Below, piece after piece: positions 59,406 through 64,000 of a DNA stretch of 64,000 nucleotides. Both the position numbers and the translations under genes were made by a program. Source of the stretch: Hoylesella shahii DSM 15611 = JCM 12083 (GTDB lineage Bacteria > Bacteroidota > Bacteroidia > Bacteroidales > Bacteroidaceae); assembly GCF_000613445.1 (NCBI RefSeq), contig NZ_BAIZ01000008.1, forward strand, positions 1-64,000, given 5' to 3'. Numbering within the stretch: position 1 is the stretch's first letter; every line of letters begins with the position of its first letter. A model generated the notes under the pieces. That model was not told the DNA's origin and made no database searches. It saw only the letters and a program-made list of their open reading frames with translations.

Positions 59406-59607
59406 TTTAATCCAAATCGGTCGTTAAAGCCTAAACAGATTTTGTTTTATTGTCGAGCAGATTGCCTGTCTTTGTAACGTAGGGTAGCGGGTTACGCCTA
59501 GTAGCAAAGGCATACAAGATGCCGACAAGAAAATAAAAGATGTTAGGAAACAACACAAAAACAATAGTTCTGGAAACATTGTGGTCTAACGACCGATTGG
59601 GGGTTAA
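59406..59607 (+). mobile_element. ~200-bp MITE-like element, copy 4, ending on the dnaE stop
   Basis: Starts tttaatccaaatcggtcgtt and ends gtctaacgaccgattggggg then ttaa, with both ends flanked by TTAA. The interior shares the same blocks as the other copies. The right terminus contains the complement of the dnaE stop codon (59604-59606). Confidence 0.82.
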
Positions 59608-62600
59608 TTCACCTTATAGTTCATATTGGGGTCGCCCTCCACGTAGTTCACCAGTGTGCGTTCCACTCTTATTGGTGGAATGTTCGACCTAAGCAGTAGC
59701 GTGTTGTGTGTTTCGGTGTCGAACACCTCAAAATACAATTCTGTTTGTCCAGGCGAGTCGCTCACCATTGTCACAATGTCGTTCACCATTCTTTGGTCGA
59801 TGTGCCCGCTGTCTACCATTATCGTAAATCGCTGCACACGTTTTTCGAATGTTGTTTGCAAGTATTCTATGTTCAGCACCTGCAAGTCAACAAACTTACT
59901 TCCCTCATATTTCTGCGTAAACTTGCATTTCACAAAGAGAGTGCGGCCCACTTCGAACATACCGTTCCATCGTCCCCATTCCTCTCCAAAGAAAGCCAGT
60001 TCGCCCGAACCCGAATAATCTTCGATGGTAACAAAGCCGCAGGGCTTGCCAGTCTTGGTTACAGCCGAGCGGGTGTTGGTAACCATGCCTGCAAATGTCA
60101 CTTCAGCCTTTTTCAGCAGTTCCATTTTGTTTTCCAATTCGTTGCATCCGGTGTTGCACATGGCGTTGAGCACAATCTTATAATCGTCTAAAGGGTGTGC
60201 CGAGAGATAAATACCCACCAGATCGCGTTCTTTGTTAAGGCGTTCTATGCTGCTCCATCGTTCGGCTTGTGGCACTGGCGGCGTTGCCACTTCCACGGCA
60301 TTGCTTTCGCCGAAGAGCGAATTGCGCATTTGCTGTTGTTCCATTTGGAAGAGCTGACCGTAGCGTGTGATGTTGTCGATAAAGGTTGCGCCCTTGTTGT
60401 CGGTGCCGAAATAGCTCTCGCGTGCAATGCCCAGACTGTCAAAGCCGCCACTAAGCGCCAAGCTTTCAATGGCCTTTTTGTTCACAGCGCTAAGGTTCAC
60501 GCGTTGCACCATATCAAACACCGAGGTGTATGGCCCATTCTTTTCACGTTCTTGTATAATGGCTTGTGCAGCTGCGTCGCCCATGCCTTTGATGGCACCG
60601 AGTCCAAAACGTATCTCGCCATGTTTGTTAACACTAAATTTTATGCGCGATTCGTTTACGTCGGGACCAAGTGTTTTGATGCCCATTGCTCGGCATTCGT
60701 CCATAAATTTGGTGATATCGGAAATGTTAGCAAGGTTTCGGCTCATCACGGCAGCCATATATTCGGCTGGATAATGCGCCTTGAAGTAGGCCGTTTGGAA
60801 AGCCACCCACGAGTAGCATGTGGCATGACTCTTATTAAAAGCATACGAAGCAAACTTCTTCCAGTCTTCCCAAATCTTGTTGAGCACTTCCTTTGGGTGT
60901 CCGTTTTTCATTCCGCCCTCATAGAACAGTGTCTCCAACTTATCCATCTGTGCAATAAGTTTCTTACCCATGGCCTTTCTTAGCGTGTCGCTTTGTCCGC
61001 GAGTAAAGTTGGCCAGCTGCCTAGAGAGCAACATCACCTGCTCTTGATACACCGTGATACCGTACGTATCTTTGAGATACTTCTCCATGCAAGGGATGTC
61101 GTACTTCACTTTTGAGGGGTCGCGTTTGCGCTCAATAAAGTCGGGTATGTAGTCCATTGGCCCTGGGCGATATAGCGCATTCATGGCAATGAGGTCTTCG
61201 AAGACCGATGGTTGCAGCTCGCGCAAGTATTTTTGCATACCAGCCGACTCAAATTGGAATGTTCCAATCGTTCTTCCTTCGCAATACAGCTGGTAGGTTT
61301 TCGGGTCATCAATGGGTATTTTCTCCAAGTCGATGGTCTTTCCCGTAGATATGCGCACGTTTTCCACGGCTTCTTTTAGGATGGAAAGCGTCTTCAGTCC
61401 CAAGAAGTCCATCTTGATAAGTCCCGTTTCTTCGATAACGTGCCCGTCGTATTGGGTGCAAAGCAGCTTATGTCCAGGGTCGGCTTTGTCTTCTGCTGTC
61501 GAAACAGGCACCCAGTCGCTAATGGCGTCGCGGCAAATAATGGTGCCACAGGCGTGAATACCCGTTCCGCGCACTGTTCCTTCAAGCATTTTGGCATACA
61601 TCATGGTGTTGCGCAGACCCTCATCGGCCGATGCTTCAGCTTCGCGCAGTTCGGGAATGGCCTTAATGGCATTGGCCACACTCATTTTCAAGCCATCGGG
61701 CAATTTGTCGGGGATTAGCTTACACAAGTCGTTTACAATCTTGAGTGGCACTTTTTCCACACGTCCAACGTCTTTAATCGAGTTTTTCGTGGCCATTGTT
61801 CCATAGGTAATGATGTGCGCCACCTTGTCGTGTCCGTATTTATCTTCCACCCATTCCAGCACGCGCCCGCGTCCGTCGTCGTCAAAGTCGGTATCAATAT
61901 CAGGCAACGAAATACGGTCGGGGTTAAGAAAACGTTCAAACAGCAAGTCGTATTTTATGGGGTCTATCTTTGTTATGCCCAAACAATAGGCCACAACCGA
62001 GCCTGCTGCCGACCCACGTCCCGGCCCAACCATCACGTCCAATTCGTTTTGTGCCGTGTTGATAAAGTCTTGCACGATGAGGAAGTAGCCAGGGAAACCC
62101 ATTGTTTTCATAATGTGCAATTCGAAGTTTACGCGTTCTCGCACCTCTTCGGATAGTGGGTCGCCATACAAGCGCTTAGCGCCATCGTAGGCCAGTTTAG
62201 CCAGATAGTCGGCTTCAAACTTAATTCTGTATAGCTTTTCGTATCCGCCCAGCTTTTTAATCTTCGATTTGCCCTCTTCGGGTGGCAGTTGGTTTTCGCC
62301 GTTTTCGTCGCTCGTAAACTCGTCGTAGAGTTCTTGTTCTGAGATGCGTTCCCGCCATTGTTCCTCTGTTCCAAAGTCTTCGGGTATGGGGAAGAAGGGC
62401 ATGATGGGCGAATGGTCGATAGAGTAGGTTTCCACCTTGTTCAAAATCTCCACCGTGTTGCGCATGGCCTGTGGCAAATCGCCAAACACCTCATTCATTT
62501 CTTCGCGCGTTTTAAACCACTCTTGCTTTGAGTAGAGCATGCGTGTGGGGTCGTCTAGGTCTTTGCCCGTCGACAAGCACAGTAGGTGGTCGTGTGCTTC

Positions 62601-63311
62601 GGCGTTCTCTTGGTCAACAAAATGCGCATCGTTCGTGCATACCACCTTGATACCAAATTCTTCTGCCAGTTCCAACATCACCTTATTGGCGCGCTGTTGC
62701 AGCGGAAAAGCCTCGCGATTGGCGCGGATGTGCGGGTCTTTCACCTCATGTCGTTGCAATTCCAGGTAATAATCATCGCCAAACACACGGTGATACCATT
62801 GCGCGGCCTCGCGTGCGCCCTCCATATCATTTCTTAAAATCTTGCGCGGAACTTCTCCGGCGATGCATGCCGAGCAAACAATAAGTCCCTCGTGATAAGT
62901 CTCAAGGTCTTCGCGGTCGGTTCTTGGGCGCATGTAATAGCCGTCAACCCATGCCCTCGACACCAGTTTTATCAAGTTTTTATATCCCGTGTAGTTCTTT
63001 GCCAGCACAATAAGGTGGTAACCACTCATGTCTCCGTTCTCCTTCACCTTGTCTGTTTTGCGATGTCTTGCCACATACATCTCGCAGCCAATGATGGGTT
63101 TAAATTCGGGTAACCCTTCCTCTTTGCGTTTTCCGTTAACCTTTTTGCAATAGTTAAAAAACTCTTTTGTGCCGAACATGTTGCCATGGTCGGTAAGGGC
63201 CATGCCACTCATGCCGTTAGCAATAGCCTTATCTACCAGGCGTTGTATGCTCGATTGCCCGTCTAGAATAGAATAATATGTGTGTACGTGAAGATGAACA
63301 AAGTCTTCCAT
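59604..63311 (-). CDS. dnaE: DNA polymerase III alpha subunit
   Basis: 1235 aa from the ATG at 63311 (MEDFVHLHVHTYYSILDGQS). A start at 63353 is excluded in practice, as it would lie on the -7 box. Domains in order: PHP domain (LHVHTYYSILDG, ALTDHGNMFG), the polymerase palm with the catalytic aspartates in LPDIDTDFDDDG (~residues 440-455), fingers (GPGRGSAAGSVVAYCLGI), helix-hairpin-helix/β-clamp-binding region and an OB fold (ATFAGMVTNTRSAVTKTGKP). It is the replicative polymerase. Intact over 3.7 kb, unlike many neighbours. The stop overlaps the terminus of a MITE-like element. Confidence 0.95.
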   Translation of the reverse strand: MEDFVHLHVHTYYSILDGQSSIQRLVDKAIANGMSGMALTDHGNMFGTKEFFNYCKKVNGKRKEEGLPEFKPIIGCEMYVARHRKTDKVKENGDMSGYHLIVLAKNYTGYKNLIKLVSRAWVDGYYMRPRTDREDLETYHEGLIVCSACIAGEVPRKILRNDMEGAREAAQWYHRVFGDDYYLELQRHEVKDPHIRANREAFPLQQRANKVMLELAEEFGIKVVCTNDAHFVDQENAEAHDHLLCLSTGKDLDDPTRMLYSKQEWFKTREEMNEVFGDLPQAMRNTVEILNKVETYSIDHSPIMPFFPIPEDFGTEEQWRERISEQELYDEFTSDENGENQLPPEEGKSKIKKLGGYEKLYRIKFEADYLAKLAYDGAKRLYGDPLSEEVRERVNFELHIMKTMGFPGYFLIVQDFINTAQNELDVMVGPGRGSAAGSVVAYCLGITKIDPIKYDLLFERFLNPDRISLPDIDTDFDDDGRGRVLEWVEDKYGHDKVAHIITYGTMATKNSIKDVGRVEKVPLKIVNDLCKLIPDKLPDGLKMSVANAIKAIPELREAEASADEGLRNTMMYAKMLEGTVRGTGIHACGTIICRDAISDWVPVSTAEDKADPGHKLLCTQYDGHVIEETGLIKMDFLGLKTLSILKEAVENVRISTGKTIDLEKIPIDDPKTYQLYCEGRTIGTFQFESAGMQKYLRELQPSVFEDLIAMNALYRPGPMDYIPDFIERKRDPSKVKYDIPCMEKYLKDTYGITVYQEQVMLLSRQLANFTRGQSDTLRKAMGKKLIAQMDKLETLFYEGGMKNGHPKEVLNKIWEDWKKFASYAFNKSHATCYSWVAFQTAYFKAHYPAEYMAAVMSRNLANISDITKFMDECRAMGIKTLGPDVNESRIKFSVNKHGEIRFGLGAIKGMGDAAAQAIIQEREKNGPYTSVFDMVQRVNLSAVNKKAIESLALSGGFDSLGIARESYFGTDNKGATFIDNITRYGQLFQMEQQQMRNSLFGESNAVEVATPPVPQAERWSSIERLNKERDLVGIYLSAHPLDDYKIVLNAMCNTGCNELENKMELLKKAEVTFAGMVTNTRSAVTKTGKPCGFVTIEDYSGSGELAFFGEEWGRWNGMFEVGRTLFVKCKFTQKYEGSKFVDLQVLNIEYLQTTFEKRVQRFTIMVDSGHIDQRMVNDIVTMVSDSPGQTELYFEVFDTETHNTLLLRSNIPPIRVERTLVNYVEGDPNMNYKVN

Positions 63312-63350
63312 TTTGTCTTTCTTGTTTCCTGCGTAATTAAATTTCAGCTT

Positions 63351-63358
63351 CAAAGTTA
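63351..63358 (-). promoter_or_regulatory. Bacteroidetes -7 box of dnaE
   Basis: Minus-strand TAACTTTG matches TAnnTTTG. Transcription would start near 63344, just upstream of the ATG at 63311, which decides the start of dnaE. Confidence 0.6.
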
Positions 63359-63543
63359 CGCCATTTAATCCACATCAGCAAGCGAAAGCAAAAAACAATG
63401 TACTAAAAAGGCGTTGCTGCATGGTCTTAAATTCTGTTCTCGCAGGCGTAGCATGATGCTAGCACATGGTTGTTTGCATGGATAGGGGGCGAAAAAACAT
63501 AAAAAAAGTGAGCACGTGTTTATGGTGTTAGAGATTTATTACT

Positions 63544-63551
63544 TAACTTTG
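63544..63551 (+). promoter_or_regulatory. Bacteroidetes -7 box of the right-edge gene
   Basis: TAACTTTG lies directly before the ATG at 63554, so the transcript would begin around 63558-63560. This favours the second to fourth ATG (63560 or 63563) as start and an almost leaderless mRNA. Confidence 0.5.
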
Positions 63552-63562
63552 CAATGCTAATG

Positions 63563-63943
63563 ATGAAGAGAACAACAAACATAATACTCTCTTTCATACT
63601 CTCTTTAATGATTGTGTGGATTGGTTCGGGCATCATGACCGTGGTGTGCGAACATACTGGTAGTGTGTCTGTTGCCCATCAGTCTTCTAAAAGACATTGC
63701 AATGATGCAGATGCCAACCATTGCATGAGGCTGCAAATAAGAACCTTGTCGCCTACAGATATGGTGCCAACTGGTTTTCATCATCTGCAGCCCGTGTTGC
63801 TTTCGTTGCTTCCGCAGCTTGTAACGCACTACGATTTATTGCCTTTGCCTGTTTGTGCAAGGGCATCTTGGAGAATGTCGCATCCGCTTGTGCATGGTAC
63901 CAAACGGCAATATCTCCGGTTACTTACAACACTTTTAATTTGA
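63563..63943 (+). CDS. Small exported or membrane-anchored cysteine-containing protein, unknown
   Basis: 126 aa from the ATG at 63563; upstream ATGs at 63554 and 63560 are possible in the same frame. A hydrophobic N-terminus (MKRTTNIILSFILSLMIVWIGSGIMTV) acts as a signal or anchor. Cysteines in VVCEHTG, RHCNDAD and NHCMRLQ resemble small metal-binding-type leader proteins found upstream of heavy-metal efflux systems in Bacteroidetes, but this is a resemblance of layout only. The C-terminal half is leucine-rich (HLQPVLLSLLPQLV). The next gene would be beyond the window. Confidence 0.5.
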   Translation: MKRTTNIILSFILSLMIVWIGSGIMTVVCEHTGSVSVAHQSSKRHCNDADANHCMRLQIRTLSPTDMVPTGFHHLQPVLLSLLPQLVTHYDLLPLPVCARASWRMSHPLVHGTKRQYLRLLTTLLI

Positions 63944-64000
63944 TTTTGTTGTTTCCCGTTGCTTTAAATTTAAGTAATGGAAGGCCTTTTGTGCCCTTTT

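Overview
The window reads as a chromosomal segment of an anaerobic Bacteroidales bacterium, most like Prevotella or a close relative. The evidence is SusC/SusD-type outer-membrane pairs, many short lipoproteins, a class I fumarase, D-lactate dehydrogenase, DUF4954 and DUF4251 proteins, surface proteins ending in type IX secretion (T9SS)-like tails, and promoters with the Bacteroidetes TAnnTTTG -7 box. No rRNA, tRNA or CRISPR array was seen.

Layout. (1) 1-3.7 kb: mobile/defence island. An IS982-type transposase end and an ISL3-type transposase relic are followed by a three-gene unit (HNH nuclease with a frameshift, AAA/ABC-type ATPase, DUF4435/TOPRIM-like protein) resembling PARIS (AriA/AriB), then an internally deleted IS982 derivative. 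(2) 4.6-19.7 kb, minus strand: one long apparent operon with a FecA-like TonB receptor, SusC, SusD, a metallohydrolase-type lipoprotein with a mutated active-site motif, DUF4302 and DUF4856-type lipoproteins, three other envelope proteins and a leucine-rich-repeat surface protein, closed by a terminator. (3) 21.3-31.9 kb, minus strand: ferritin, two small membrane proteins, an HlyD-like adaptor, a coiled-coil membrane protein, a second SusC/SusD pair with an FMN-binding protein, a free-methionine-sulfoxide-reductase-type GAF protein and rsmA. (4) 32.1-42.4 kb, plus strand: ldhA, a DUF4251 lipoprotein, hflX, DUF4954, an M16 peptidase and fumarase. (5) 44.8-58.6 kb, plus strand: three tandem paralogous cassettes. 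(6) 58.8-63.3 kb, minus strand: trxA and dnaE; a small membrane/exported protein starts at 63.55 kb on the plus strand.

The best candidate for an undescribed system is the triplicated cassette. Each copy has a promoter, a leader of about 290 nt with a tiny conserved upstream ORF and a hairpin, a gene for a 1254-1256 aa exported protein, a gene for a 57-58 aa peptide with a near-invariant GSWQSDEPGAK block, and a terminator of the same architecture. The upstream ORFs of copies 1 and 3 differ almost only at third codon positions, which suggests they are translated.

Non-coding islands hold two repeat families: a roughly 200-bp element with inverted-repeat ends (four copies, one of which ends on the dnaE stop codon) and a 22-bp unit at three loci.

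Quality caveat: about eighteen genes or gene parts between 0.8 and 40.5 kb are broken by frameshifts, and nearly all are repaired by restoring one base, often in a short run. This looks more like base-loss sequencing error than decay, since hflX and an M16 peptidase are affected too. Broken genes are given as full spans of type pseudogene and may be intact in the organism.
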